Assembly (NCBI GenBank): GCA_020849325.1
Contig: JADLGL010000020.1
Coordinates: forward strand, 1 to 38,607
Origin: Bauldia sp.
Lineage (GTDB): Bacteria > Pseudomonadota > Alphaproteobacteria > Rhizobiales > Kaistiaceae
Length of the DNA: 38,607 nucleotides
Reading direction: 5' to 3'
The translations under genes and the position numbers were made by a program. This document shows, in pieces, positions 20,453 to 29,258 of the stretch (positions within the stretch are counted from its first letter, which is position 1; each line of letters opens with the position of its first letter). The notes below the pieces were generated by a model that worked only from the letters and a program-made list of their open reading frames with translations, did no database searches and had not been told where the DNA came from.

Positions 20453-21691
20453 CTACGCCGCCGGCTTCCGCAGCAGCTGCTTCAGATCGAAGCCCTCGTC
20501 GGCGGCCTGCTCCGGCGTCGGCAGGCGTCCGCCGGGCTCCAGCACGCGGCGGCCGAGCATGTGGTCGCCGGGTTTGTTGACCGAGTCGATGTTGACGAGG
20601 CGGTCGCCGTCGAACTGGAAGATCGAGAAGGCGCCCTCCTCCGGCTTGCCGCGGACGACGCGGCGGGTCGCCTTCTCGGCGAGGCCGACCATCTGGAGTT
20701 TTGCGTCCTGCTGGTCGGACCAGAACCACGGCACCGCATGGTACGGCGCGCCGCCCTTTCCGGTGATGGTTTTTGCGACGTGCTTCGCCTGATCGACCGC
20801 ATTCTGGACGGACTCGATCCGCATCCGGCGGCCGACCGAGGATTCCACGAAGGCGGCGCAGTCGCCGATCGCGAACACGTCCGGGTTCGAGGTGCGGAGA
20901 TCGGCGCCGACGACGATGCCGTTCTCGCAGGCGATGCCGACCTGCTGGGCGAGTTCCACGTTGGGGATGACGCCGATGCCGATCACGACGAGGTCGGCCG
21001 CGATCGGCGGCGTGTCGTCGCCGACCGAGACGCCCACGACCTCGCCGTTCCGGCCGATCAGCGCCTTGGCGCCGGCGTTGAGGAGCACGGTGGTGCCCCA
21101 GCCGCGGTGGAGGTTCAGGAAGTGCTCGGAAATCTCGGTCGCGACGGCGCGGCCCATCAGCCGGCCGGTCGCCTCGATCACGGTGACGTTCCGGCCGAGC
21201 TGGCGCGCGGTCGCGGCGAGTTCGAGGCCGATGAAGCCGCCGCCGATGACGACCACCGACTCCGCCGCCTTGAATCGCTCGTGCATGGCGCGGACGTCCG
21301 CGGCGTCGCGGAGGTAGAAGACGCCGTTGAGGTCGGTGCCGGGGATGTTCGGGATGCGCGGCCGGGCGCCGGTCGCGAGCACGAGATGCTCCCATTCCAG
21401 CGTCTCGCCGGTGCTCAGCAGCACCGTCTTCTTCGTGGTGTCGATCGCCTCGACCTTGGTCGAAAGGCGCATGTCGACCTTGTTGCCGTCGTAGAACGCC
21501 TGCGGCCGCAGCTCCTGCAGCCCGCGCTCAGGCTCCTTGAGGTAGGTCTTCGACAGCGGCGGCCGATGGTAGGGAATGTCGCTCTCGGCGGTGATGAGCG
21601 TCACCGGATCGGTGTAGCCCTCGGACCTGAGGCTCACGGCCATCTGCGAGCCGCCGTGTCCGCCGCCAATGATGATGACGCCCTTGCCCAC
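20453..21691 (-). CDS. NAD(P)/FAD-dependent ferredoxin-reductase-type oxidoreductase
   Basis: A 412-residue flavoprotein that probably passes electrons from NAD(P)H to a ferredoxin or rubredoxin serving a cytochrome P450 or ring hydroxylase. The FAD fingerprint GGGHGGSQMAVSLR is near residue 9, followed by YHRPPLSKTYL, typical of the putidaredoxin/rhodocoxin reductase group. The NAD(P) fingerprint GGGFIGLELAATARQLG is near residue 150 and the second FAD motif VFAIGDCAAF near 270. The C-terminal reductase domain is complete. The start is a GTG with GAGGGAG upstream. No ferredoxin or P450 gene lies next to it, so its partner must be elsewhere. Confidence 0.93.
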   Translation of the reverse strand: MGKGVIIIGGGHGGSQMAVSLRSEGYTDPVTLITAESDIPYHRPPLSKTYLKEPERGLQELRPQAFYDGNKVDMRLSTKVEAIDTTKKTVLLSTGETLEWEHLVLATGARPRIPNIPGTDLNGVFYLRDAADVRAMHERFKAAESVVVIGGGFIGLELAATARQLGRNVTVIEATGRLMGRAVATEISEHFLNLHRGWGTTVLLNAGAKALIGRNGEVVGVSVGDDTPPIAADLVVIGIGVIPNVELAQQVGIACENGIVVGADLRTSNPDVFAIGDCAAFVESSVGRRMRIESVQNAVDQAKHVAKTITGKGGAPYHAVPWFWSDQQDAKLQMVGLAEKATRRVVRGKPEEGAFSIFQFDGDRLVNIDSVNKPGDHMLGRRVLEPGGRLPTPEQAADEGFDLKQLLRKPAA

Positions 21692-21935
21692 CGCCCGCTC
21701 CCTCAGGTCAGCCTGCCCTGCCGACCGCCCTTCTGTGGAGCGTCCGACGATCCCGGCCCCTTGCTAGAGGCGAAGGCGGTTAGTGGCAAGGCGAAGAGCC
21801 GCGAACCGCAACCGGCCACCCGCCTCGAGGCTTCAGAGACGCAATTTGGGGGCTGCGTGCAGAGTGCAGAGTGCGGAGCGCGGAGCCGCGGCGCGCGTCC
21901 ATGGCGAAGAAGAGAACGCGCCTCGCCGCCGCCGC

Positions 21936-22931
21936 TCAGAACCAGCCCCGCCGCTTCAGGATGAAGTACGGCACGAGTGCCGAGGCGACCATCACGAGGA
22001 TCGCGATGGGGTAGCCGAACGTCCAGTCGAGCTCCGGCATGTGGACGAAGTTCATGCCGTAGACGGTGCCGATCAGCGTGGGCGGCAGCAGGATCGTCGC
22101 CGCCACCGTCAGCACCGAGATCACCTCGTTCTGCTGCACCGAGATCAGCCCCAGCGTCGCGTCGAGGAGGAAGGTCGCGCGGTTCGACAGGAAGGAGAGG
22201 TGGTCGGTGAGCGAGCGGACGTCGCGCGCCATGAGCTTGATGCTGGGGCCGTCGGCCTTCCGCAGCAGTGGCTGGCCCACGCCGCCGGCGGTGACGTATT
22301 GCAGCATGCGCTCGATCGAGGCGAGGCTCTCGCGGGTCTTCGAAACGATGTCGTTCTGGAAGCCGATGCGGACGAGATAACCTTCGAGCTTTCGCTCGCG
22401 CCGCTTGCCCGAGGCGATCCGGCCGCGATGGTCGCGCGTGAAGATCTCGCGATTGAGCCGGTCGATCTCGCTGCCGGTCTTCTCGACGACGTCGGCGATG
22501 CGGTCGATGATCGATTCGAGGAGCGTCACCATCACGCCGACCGGCTCGCCGCAGACGTCGCCGACCTTGGTCGAGCGGACGAGGAACTGGCGGAAGGCCG
22601 CGAAATCCTCGTAGCGCACGGTGGCGAGCTTGCCGCGGCTGAGAACGAAGGTGAGCGGCGTCAGCACGGGCGTGCCGGCATCGACGCCGGCGACGATCGA
22701 GACGGTGAGGAACTGCCCGCCGGCCTCGGAGTAGAACCGGCTCGAGAACTCGATCTCCTCGGCTTCCGCCTGCGTCGGAATCGAAACGCCGAGGAACTTT
22801 TCGGCGGTCCTGTCCTCCTCCGGCGTCGGCTTGAGGAGATCGATCCACGACGCCCGCGGATCGTCCTGCGGCACGGCGGAGTCGGGCAGCGCAACGGGAC
22901 CGGCGGGGGTGAGGGAATAAGCCATCAGCAT
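21936..22931 (-). CDS. corA: Magnesium/cobalt transport protein CorA
   Basis: A 331-residue member of the CorA family of pentameric Mg2+ channels. The large cytoplasmic N-terminal domain includes the long stalk helix, with VMVTLLESIIDRIADVVEK and the coil around NDIVSKTRESLASIERML. Two C-terminal helices flank the signature YGMNF (GMN at 292-294), followed by the short periplasmic loop VHMPELDW and the basic end KRRGWF. The start at 22931 is tentative; a second ATG two codons later is equally possible, and no strong ribosome site is seen. It is divergent from the acyltransferase gene. No Mg2+ riboswitch is apparent. Confidence 0.95.
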   Translation of the reverse strand: MLMAYSLTPAGPVALPDSAVPQDDPRASWIDLLKPTPEEDRTAEKFLGVSIPTQAEAEEIEFSSRFYSEAGGQFLTVSIVAGVDAGTPVLTPLTFVLSRGKLATVRYEDFAAFRQFLVRSTKVGDVCGEPVGVMVTLLESIIDRIADVVEKTGSEIDRLNREIFTRDHRGRIASGKRRERKLEGYLVRIGFQNDIVSKTRESLASIERMLQYVTAGGVGQPLLRKADGPSIKLMARDVRSLTDHLSFLSNRATFLLDATLGLISVQQNEVISVLTVAATILLPPTLIGTVYGMNFVHMPELDWTFGYPIAILVMVASALVPYFILKRRGWF

Positions 22932-23133
22932 AAGCGGGACTCACGAACACGATAACGTCCGGCGCATGGTGCCCCAATTCGCCGGGAAGCGCAGCGTTCG
23001 GGGCGAGCCGGGTTCAACCTGCCGTGGGCAAAATGCGCCCCGCCTTGTCCGCCGGGTGCGCTTCTGGTGTCATCCCCGGCGGCGAAGACGCCCTGCCCGC
23101 ACGACCGATGCACCGGAACACCGCTCACCGAAA

Positions 23134-25131
23134 ATGCCGATCGTGAGCGACAGCGGGTCCGGCGCCCTGCGCCACGACATCCAGATGCTCCGCGGCTTCG
23201 CGGTGCTCTGCGTCGTCTTCTATCACATCGGCATGCCCGGCTTCCGGGCGGGCTATCTCGGGGTCGACGTCTTCTTCGTCATCTCCGGCTTCCTGATGAT
23301 GCGGATCCTCGCATCGGACCAGGACGCCGGGCGGCTTTCGATCGCGCGCTTCTACCTCCGCCGCGCCCGGCGGCTCCTCCCCGCGGCCCTCGCGACGATC
23401 GCGGTCACCACGGTTCTCGGGCTCTTCGTGCTGGCGCGCTGGGAATGGGATGCCTATCCGGGTCAGGCGTTCGGCGCGCTCACCTTCACGGCCAACATCG
23501 TCGCCTGGACGGAGAACCAGGACTATTTCGCTCCGGCCGCGGAAACGCTGCCGCTCCTCCATTTCTGGTCACTGTCGCTCGAGGAGCAGTTCTACCTCCT
23601 TCTGCCGCTCGCGCTTCTCCTCGCCGGGCGGCGCTACCGGCTGGCGATGGTCGTCGTCGCGGCAACCGCCAGCATCGTCGCGTGCTTCGTCGTCGTGCCG
23701 CGCTCGCCGGCGGCGGCGTTCTATCTCCTGCCGACGCGGGCGTGGGAACTCCTCCTCGGCGCCGCGGCCGCCGGCGTGGCGATGGCGTGGCCGCGGCTTC
23801 GGATCGGCTGGCCGGTGCAGGCGGCCGGGGCGCTCGTCGTGATCGCCCTCGTCTTCGTGACGATCGATCCCGTGCATCCGCGCCTCGACGCGCTGCTGGC
23901 CTGCCTCGCCACCGCTGCGATCCTTCTGGGCGCAGATCGCGGCCGGCTTGCCGGCTGGCCGGGGCGGCTCCTCGGCCGCATCGGCGACATCTCCTATTCG
24001 CTCTATCTCGTCCACTGGCCGCTCCTCGCCTTCGCCACCATCGCCTTTTTCGGCGCGGTGCCGGCGGCGGTCCGGCTCGGAATCGTGGCGGTGGCACTGG
24101 TCCTCGCCGCGCTGCAGTACCGGTTCGTGGAGCAGCCGTTCCGGCGGGCGCGCGGCGGGCGACGGGGCACGTGGCTCTTCGCCGGCGGCGTCCTTGCGGC
24201 GGGGATCGCCATCGCGATCGGCGTTGCGTACCTGGTGTATGTCCGGCCGGACGGGCCGGCTGCCGAGCTCCGGCGGCCGAACTACGGGCTCGGTCACGCC
24301 TGCGAGCTCACCGAGCCGACGTTCACCGCCAAGCCCGAATGCCAGACGACGGCATCACCCACGACGGCGCTGTGGGGCGACAGTTTTGCCATGCAGTGGG
24401 CGACCGGGCTTCGCGATCTTCCGGGCGGGCTGATCCAGATCACGCGCTCCGCCTGTCCGCCGGTCGTCGGCATGACCGCGGGGCCGGCGGCGACCGACGA
24501 CTGGGTCGGCCGCTGCTTCGTGTTCCACCAGTCCGCCTTCGACTACATCCTCGCTTCGCCCGACATCACCACGGTGGTGCTGTCGGGGAACCTTCGGCTG
24601 TTCACGAACGACGGCGTCACCATGCTCGCCGACCCGGCGACGCCGGCTGCAACGTCGGCGGACGCGGCGCGGATCGCTTATGGGCGAATGATCCGGACGC
24701 TCGAAGCGGCGGGCAAGCGCGTCGTCTTCATCGCCGCGATGCCCACCGGCGGCTTCGACATCGGCGCCTGCCTCGAGCGCGTCGATACCGGGCTCCTCAT
24801 TCTCGGCGGCGTCGATTGCAGCTTCCGGACGGCGGCGGTCGTTGCCAATGACGGCGCCGTCATGGCCCTCCTCGACGCGATCGCGACCGATACCGGGATC
24901 ACGGTGGTCTGGCCGGCCGCCGCGTTCTGCGATGCCATCGTGTGCCGGCCGACCCTCGACGGAGTGCCGCTCTACCGCGATCGCGCCCACATTCCGCGGA
25001 ACACGACGCCGCTCCTGGCCGCCGCGATCGACCTTCCCGGCATCGTGACGGGCACGACGACCTGCACCCGAGACCCGGCCGATACGCTGGCGTGCGCCGT
25101 GCTCCGCCGTCCGGACTGGGCGGCGCGTTAG
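23134..25131 (+). CDS. OafA/YrhL-like acyltransferase with C-terminal SGNH domain
   Basis: A 665-residue membrane protein that would O-acetylate a surface polysaccharide. Residues 15-370 form the acyltransferase-3 domain with about ten helices. Its start reads LRGFAVLCVVFYHIGMP, with the essential-type histidine H31, then GVDVFFVISGFLM and later SLSLEEQFYLLLPL. The C-terminal 250 residues form an extracytoplasmic SGNH domain: GDSF at 415-418 supplies the serine and D616-x-x-H619 supplies the other catalytic residues. The ATG at 23134 is preceded by only a weak site. The target glycan is unknown; no polysaccharide gene cluster adjoins it. An upstream extension of the frame is not protein-like. 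Confidence 0.92.
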   Translation: MPIVSDSGSGALRHDIQMLRGFAVLCVVFYHIGMPGFRAGYLGVDVFFVISGFLMMRILASDQDAGRLSIARFYLRRARRLLPAALATIAVTTVLGLFVLARWEWDAYPGQAFGALTFTANIVAWTENQDYFAPAAETLPLLHFWSLSLEEQFYLLLPLALLLAGRRYRLAMVVVAATASIVACFVVVPRSPAAAFYLLPTRAWELLLGAAAAGVAMAWPRLRIGWPVQAAGALVVIALVFVTIDPVHPRLDALLACLATAAILLGADRGRLAGWPGRLLGRIGDISYSLYLVHWPLLAFATIAFFGAVPAAVRLGIVAVALVLAALQYRFVEQPFRRARGGRRGTWLFAGGVLAAGIAIAIGVAYLVYVRPDGPAAELRRPNYGLGHACELTEPTFTAKPECQTTASPTTALWGDSFAMQWATGLRDLPGGLIQITRSACPPVVGMTAGPAATDDWVGRCFVFHQSAFDYILASPDITTVVLSGNLRLFTNDGVTMLADPATPAATSADAARIAYGRMIRTLEAAGKRVVFIAAMPTGGFDIGACLERVDTGLLILGGVDCSFRTAAVVANDGAVMALLDAIATDTGITVVWPAAAFCDAIVCRPTLDGVPLYRDRAHIPRNTTPLLAAAIDLPGIVTGTTTCTRDPADTLACAVLRRPDWAAR

Positions 25132-25154
25132 ATTCAGGTCGATTCCCGGGCAAG

Positions 25155-25184
25155 AAAATGCCGGGCCTCGGCCGTGGCCCGGCA
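25155..25184 (-). terminator. Probable terminator of the trxB-LysR operon
   Basis: Stem TGCCGGGCC / GGCCCGGCA (25159-25167 and 25176-25184) with an 8-base loop. On the minus strand it is followed by TTTTCTTG. It lies 215 bases past the LysR stop and just past the convergent acyltransferase stop. On the plus strand there is no T tract. Confidence 0.55.
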
Positions 25185-25398
25185 GGTGGGGCGCGGACTG
25201 GATCGCCATTCGGACGCAGGAGACTGGTGGCGACCCCCGGCCCTTCAGGGGAGAACGGCCCCCCAGGGGCGATCTGACCCTGGAGGGAAGACCGGTTCGC
25301 CGGTGTGACGGCGAATCGATGGCTGCGTCGCTACAACCGTATGCGGGTCCGCAACCAAAGGAAGAGTGCCGCGAAACTATCCACCGGTCAGTTTCGCA

Positions 25399-26289
25399 TC
25401 AGTAGGCCCAGGTCGCGGCCTTCTCCAGCAGGAAATCACGGAAAGCCGCGATCCGCGCCGAATTCCGGAGCTCCGACGGATAGACGAAATAGGTCGCGAA
25501 GCTCGGCGCTTCCGCCTGCGGCAGGACGCGGACGAGCCGGCTGTCCTTGTCGAACAGATAGTCCGGCAGGGCGGCGATGCCGGCACCGCGGCGGACCGCA
25601 TTGTGGATCGCGAACACGTTGTTGATGAGGAGCGCCGACTTCCGCGGCGCGCCGCGGTTCCGGCCGGCGACCTCGAGCCAGTTGAGGTGGCGGAGATACT
25701 GCGGCACCGGCACGCCGAACGTGACGATCCGGTGGTGGTCGAGGTCCTCGAGGGTCTTCGGCTCGCCGAAGCGCTCGAGGTATTCGGGCGCCGCGTAGAG
25801 GTGGTAGTGGACCGTGAACAGCTTTCGCTGGATCAGGTCCGGCTGGCTCGGCTTCTGCAGGCGTATCGCCGCGTCCGCCTGGCGCATCGACAGATCGAGC
25901 TCCTCGTTCTCGAGGATCAGCTGCAGCGAGATGTCGGGGTACTGCTCGACGAACTCGTTCACGCGCTCGGCAAGCCAGGTCGAGCCGAGGCCGACGGTGG
26001 TCGTCACCCGCAGCGTGCCGCTCGGCTTGTCGCGCGTTTCCTGGAGCCGGCTCTGGACCGATTCCAGCTTCATCAGCATCTCGCTCGCGGCGCTGTAGAG
26101 CAGCTCGCCCTGCTCGGTGAGCATCAGGCCGCGGGCGTGGCGGTGGAAGAGCGGGACGTTGAGGTCCTGCTCGATCGCGCTGACCTGCCGGCTCACCGCC
26201 GACTGGCTCATGTCGAGCGTTTCGCCTGCCTTGGTGAACGAGCCGGCGTGCGCCGCCGCGTGGAAGACCCGCAGTTTGTCCCAGTCCAT
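25399..26289 (-). CDS. LysR family transcriptional regulator (LsrB/VtlR-like by context)
   Basis: A 296-residue LysR regulator. The winged-helix domain is residues 1-66, with FTKAGETLDMSQSAVSRQVSAIEQDL as the recognition region. The effector-binding domain follows, with GTLRVTTTVGLGSTWLAERV and AVRRGAGIAALPDYL. The start at 26289 (MDWDKLRVF) has GGGGGCGGG just upstream and matches the usual LysR N-terminus. It lies 22 bases after trxB on the same strand, so the two are co-transcribed. In Sinorhizobium and Brucella, LysR regulators LsrB and VtlR control redox, envelope and small-RNA genes; the trxB neighbourhood suggests this is their counterpart. Unusually for a proposed redox sensor, it has no cysteine. 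Confidence 0.88.
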   Translation of the reverse strand: MDWDKLRVFHAAAHAGSFTKAGETLDMSQSAVSRQVSAIEQDLNVPLFHRHARGLMLTEQGELLYSAASEMLMKLESVQSRLQETRDKPSGTLRVTTTVGLGSTWLAERVNEFVEQYPDISLQLILENEELDLSMRQADAAIRLQKPSQPDLIQRKLFTVHYHLYAAPEYLERFGEPKTLEDLDHHRIVTFGVPVPQYLRHLNWLEVAGRNRGAPRKSALLINNVFAIHNAVRRGAGIAALPDYLFDKDSRLVRVLPQAEAPSFATYFVYPSELRNSARIAAFRDFLLEKAATWAY

Positions 26290-26311
26290 CCCGCCCCCGC
26301 GTGCCGCCCGG

Positions 26312-27271
26312 TTATTCGGCGGCTTCCGTCGCAAGTTCCTCGACGGAACTCAAGTATCTCTCGGCGTCGAGCGCCGCCATGCAGCCCATGCCGGCGGCGG
26401 TGACGGCCTGCCGGTAAGTCTCGTCGGCGACGTCGCCCGCGGCAAAGACGCCGGGAAGGCTGGTCGCGGAAGAGCCCGGCGCGGTCCAGATGTAGCCCGA
26501 CGGCTTGAGCCGGACCTGGTCCTTGAAGACCTCGACCGCCGGCGCGTGGCCGATGGCGACGAAGAAGCCGTCGGCTTCGATCTCCTGCGTCCGGCCGGTG
26601 ACGACGTCGCGGATCTTCACGCCGGTAACCGAGGGCGGAAAGCCGGTCTTGCCGGTCACTTCGTCGACGGCGCTGTTCCAGATCACCTCGACCTTCGGAT
26701 TGGCGAAGAGCCGCTTCTGGAGGATGCGCTCGGCGCGGAAATGATCGCGGCGGTGGATGACGGTGACCTTCGAGGCGAATTTGGTGAGGAACAGCGCCTC
26801 CTCGACGGCGGAGTTGCCGCCGCCGACCACCACGACCTTCCGGTCCTTGAAGAAGAAGCCGTCGCAGGTGGCGCACGCGGACACGCCAAACCCCTTGAAG
26901 GTCTGCTCCGACGGGATGCCGAGCCACTTCGCCTGGGCACCGGTGGCGATGATGACCGCATCGGCGGTGTACACCGTCCCCGAATCGCCGATCAGGCGGA
27001 ACGGGCGCTGGCCGAGCTGCGCCTCGACGATGAGGTCCTGCACGATCTTCGTGCCGACGTTTTCGGCCTGCTCGCGCATCTGCTCCATGAGCCACGGGCC
27101 CTGGATGGCTTCGGCGAAGCCGGGATAGTTCTCGACCTCGGTGGTGATCGTCAGCTGGCCGCCCTGCGGGATGCCGGCGACGAGCACCGGCTCCAGCATC
27201 GCGCGCGCGGCGTAGATGGCGGCGGTGTAGCCGGCCGGACCGGATCCGACGATGAGTACCTTCGCATGCAT
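26312..27271 (-). CDS. trxB: Thioredoxin-disulfide reductase
   Basis: A 319-residue low-molecular-weight flavoenzyme that reduces thioredoxin with NADPH in the cytoplasm. The FAD site GSGPAGYTAAIYAARA is at residues 9-24. The redox-active pair C133-A-T-C136 lies in ACATCDGFF. The NADPH fingerprint GGGNSAVEEALFL follows, and the second FAD motif GVFAAGDVADETYRQAVTAAG is near residue 280. Length and motifs are complete. The start MHAKVLIVGSG at 27271 fits the family. A likely promoter lies 65-95 bases upstream, and the LysR gene follows at 22 bases, so trxB leads a two-gene operon. Confidence 0.97.
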   Translation of the reverse strand: MHAKVLIVGSGPAGYTAAIYAARAMLEPVLVAGIPQGGQLTITTEVENYPGFAEAIQGPWLMEQMREQAENVGTKIVQDLIVEAQLGQRPFRLIGDSGTVYTADAVIIATGAQAKWLGIPSEQTFKGFGVSACATCDGFFFKDRKVVVVGGGNSAVEEALFLTKFASKVTVIHRRDHFRAERILQKRLFANPKVEVIWNSAVDEVTGKTGFPPSVTGVKIRDVVTGRTQEIEADGFFVAIGHAPAVEVFKDQVRLKPSGYIWTAPGSSATSLPGVFAAGDVADETYRQAVTAAGMGCMAALDAERYLSSVEELATEAAE

Positions 27272-27334
27272 TGGAGTGCTGCCTCTTCCGGCCGGCGCCT
27301 GCGGGCGGCCGAACCATGGGCTTCCCATGCGCGC

Positions 27335-27364
27335 AATGTAGGGAAGCGGCCCCGCCTGTGGCAA
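27335..27364 (-). promoter_or_regulatory. Possible promoter of trxB-LysR operon
   Basis: On the minus strand TTGCCA (27364-27359), an 18-base spacer and TACATT (27340-27335) precede trxB. The -10 box is identical to the one proposed for gyrA. No operator was recognised. Confidence 0.45.
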
Positions 27365-27496
27365 GGCTCGCCAGCCGGCCGAGCCGGCCATGACTTGCCG
27401 GCGGCCTTGTGACAGAGTGCCGGCAACGAAGGGAGCGCCGCCACGGCCGGCTGCGGGGAACGGGGCCGAAGGCGGCAAGAAGCCGGTGGATATCTC

Positions 27497-28666
27497 ATGC
27501 GGTCACGTGGGTGGGCGTTGGCGGCGGCGTTTTGCGCGGCCCTCGCATTGGCGGGTTGTGGCGGCGACGAAGCCGAGACTCCCGAACCGCCGACGGACGT
27601 CCCCGCCGTTGCGCCGGCCGAGCCGGTAACGCCCGCGGCGCCAGCTCCGGCAACGGCCGTCGAGCCCGCCGCCGCACCCGCGCCGGCCGAGGCGCCCGCG
27701 GCAGCCATCGTGCCCGCCGAACCCGCCGCCCCGGCGCCAGGGGCGGTCGAGACTCCGCCCGCCGCACCGCCGGCCGCCACACCGCCGCCCGCCACACCGC
27801 CGGCCGCCACACCGCCGGCGCCGGTCGAGCCGGCCACCCCGGCTGCCACTCCCGCCGCCGCTGCCGGGACGCCGCCCGCCGCGGCCGCCGCGGCGCCGGA
27901 ACCCGCGCCGATCGACCCGGAACTCGCCGAGCGCCTGATGGCGGCGGACCTTGCGGCCGGCGAAGCGGTCGCAGCGCGCTGCACGTCGTGCCACACGCTG
28001 ACGGAGGGCGGCGCGACGCTGATGGGGCCGAACCTCTTCGACATCGTCGGGGCGCCGGTCGGCCGCGACCCGGCCTTCACCTACTCGTTCGCCATGCGGC
28101 AGCTGGCGCTCGCCGGCGAGACGTGGACGTTCCAGCGGCTCGACGATTTCATCCGCGACCCGTCGCTGACGGTTCTCGGCACCCGGATGGGGTTCCAGGG
28201 CATCGACGACGACGTGGAGCGGACGAACCTCATCGCCTATCTCACGACGCTCTCGAACGACCCGATCGAGCTGCCGGGGCCGCGCGTCGGCGTCTTCGTC
28301 GCCGGTCTCGCACCGCTCGACTACATGGGCCTGCAGGCCTCGAACGGGCAGGACACGTACAACAACAACTGCAACAGCTGTCACGGCCTCAACCTCGAAG
28401 GCCGCGTCGCCCCCGACGGCACGGTCCTCGGGCCGCCGCTCGTCGGGCCGCCCTTTACCGACAACTGGTTCGGCAAGCCGGTGGGTGAACTCTTCGCCTG
28501 GGTCCGCCGGGCGATGCCGCCCGGCGTCGGCGCCGGCGTCTTCTCCGACGAGCAATACGCCGCGATGCTGGCCTACATCCTCCGCCGCAACGGCTTCGTC
28601 GCGAGCGGCGTGTGGCTCGAGCCGAGCGCGCGGGAACTCGCGGGGGTGGGGTTCTACCAGTTCTGA
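27497..28666 (+). CDS. Dihaem cytochrome c lipoprotein with Ala/Pro-rich linker
   Basis: A 389-residue exported electron carrier. The N-terminus has a lipobox LAGC with the cysteine at 21, so it is probably anchored by lipid. A roughly 120-residue Ala/Pro/Thr/Glu-rich linker follows and would act as a flexible or extended arm. Two class I cytochrome c domains come next, with haem sites CTSCH at 162-166 and CNSCH at 292-296; likely axial methionines are in TRMGF and RRAMPPG. The first domain resembles the mitochondrial/c2 type (MGPNLFDIVG, FTYSFAM), the second a more diverged type. The partner oxidase or dehydrogenase is not in the window. GGTGGA lies before the ATG. It is divergent from trxB. 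Confidence 0.92.
   Translation: MRSRGWALAAAFCAALALAGCGGDEAETPEPPTDVPAVAPAEPVTPAAPAPATAVEPAAAPAPAEAPAAAIVPAEPAAPAPGAVETPPAAPPAATPPPATPPAATPPAPVEPATPAATPAAAAGTPPAAAAAAPEPAPIDPELAERLMAADLAAGEAVAARCTSCHTLTEGGATLMGPNLFDIVGAPVGRDPAFTYSFAMRQLALAGETWTFQRLDDFIRDPSLTVLGTRMGFQGIDDDVERTNLIAYLTTLSNDPIELPGPRVGVFVAGLAPLDYMGLQASNGQDTYNNNCNSCHGLNLEGRVAPDGTVLGPPLVGPPFTDNWFGKPVGELFAWVRRAMPPGVGAGVFSDEQYAAMLAYILRRNGFVASGVWLEPSARELAGVGFYQF
27767..27811 (+). repeat. Three tandem 15-base repeats in the cytochrome linker
   Basis: CCGCCGGCCGCCACA occurs three times in a row (27767, 27782, 27797), the middle copy with one change. It encodes PPAAT, PPPAT, PPAAT. As the unit is a multiple of three, slippage would change linker length without a frameshift. 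Confidence 0.85.
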
Positions 28667-28748
28667 GGCGAGGTGCTCCTCGCCTCGAGCCCGCCATCGT
28701 TCCGGACAGCCGAAGGGCTGATCCGTACGACGCGGTGGTTCGGGGTGG

Positions 28749-29150
28749 CTAGAACATCGTGTTGCCGTTGGCGGCCGTCTCCGGCACCGGCTGAAGCACG
28801 TCCCAGTGCTCGACGGCTTTCCCGTTCACAACGCGAAAGATGTCGACCGCCGCCGTGCCGCGATCGCCGGCGCCGTTGGTGATGTGCGAGTGGACCGCGA
28901 CGAGGTCGCCGTCGACCAGTACGCGCTTCACGTCGTAGCGAAGGCCCGGCATCGCCGCGAGGAGGTGCGGGATGCCGGCGAGCGCGCCTTCGATGCCGTC
29001 GGGGACCTGCGGGTTGTGCTGCCTGTAGGGCGGCGCGACGAAGCGATCAAAGGCTTCACCGACATTGCGGTCGTTGAACGCCATGTCGAGGAGCCGGACA
29101 GCGACCTGCCCCGACGCATGCTTCGTGAATTTCGCTGGATCGATGGCCAT
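28749..29150 (-). CDS. NTF2-like / SnoaL-like protein
   Basis: A 133-residue single-domain protein of the cone-shaped NTF2-like fold. The recognisable SnoaL-type pattern includes FNDRNVGEAFDRFVAPPYRQHNPQVPDGIEG, the HL..AMPGLRYDVKRVLVDGDLVAVHSHI strand pair, and VDIFRVVNGKAVEHWDVLQPVPE at the end. Members include small enzymes and binding proteins; no reaction is assigned. The start at 29150 (MAIDPAKF) has GGGAGAG eight bases upstream. It is transcribed away from an adjacent HxlR regulator, which is its probable controller. Confidence 0.87.
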   Translation of the reverse strand: MAIDPAKFTKHASGQVAVRLLDMAFNDRNVGEAFDRFVAPPYRQHNPQVPDGIEGALAGIPHLLAAMPGLRYDVKRVLVDGDLVAVHSHITNGAGDRGTAAVDIFRVVNGKAVEHWDVLQPVPETAANGNTMF

Positions 29151-29209
29151 GCCTGGCTCTCCCGTTCGGCCCGAACCGTTCGGGCCTTCACGCCGCTCAT
29201 CTGATCCGC

Positions 29210-29258
29210 TAGGTTTCCAATCGCAAGAAGGCACCTTTTCGATACCTAGGTTCCCAAT
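29210..29258. promoter_or_regulatory. Candidate HxlR operator: two direct repeats
   Basis: TAGGTTTCCAAT (29210-29221) and TAGGTTCCCAAT (29247-29258) differ at one base and start 37 bases apart, in the divergent region. The second overlaps the HxlR start codon and contains the palindrome ACCTAGGT. A site here could control both genes. Confidence 0.45.

Noticed and set aside
25155-25184. Hairpin as plus-strand terminator of the acyltransferase gene
   Set aside because: On the plus strand no T tract follows; the T tract is only on the minus-strand side.
27767-27811. Tandem 15-base units as a CRISPR-like or minisatellite locus
   Set aside because: They have no spacers and lie in frame inside the cytochrome linker, coding Pro/Ala/Thr.
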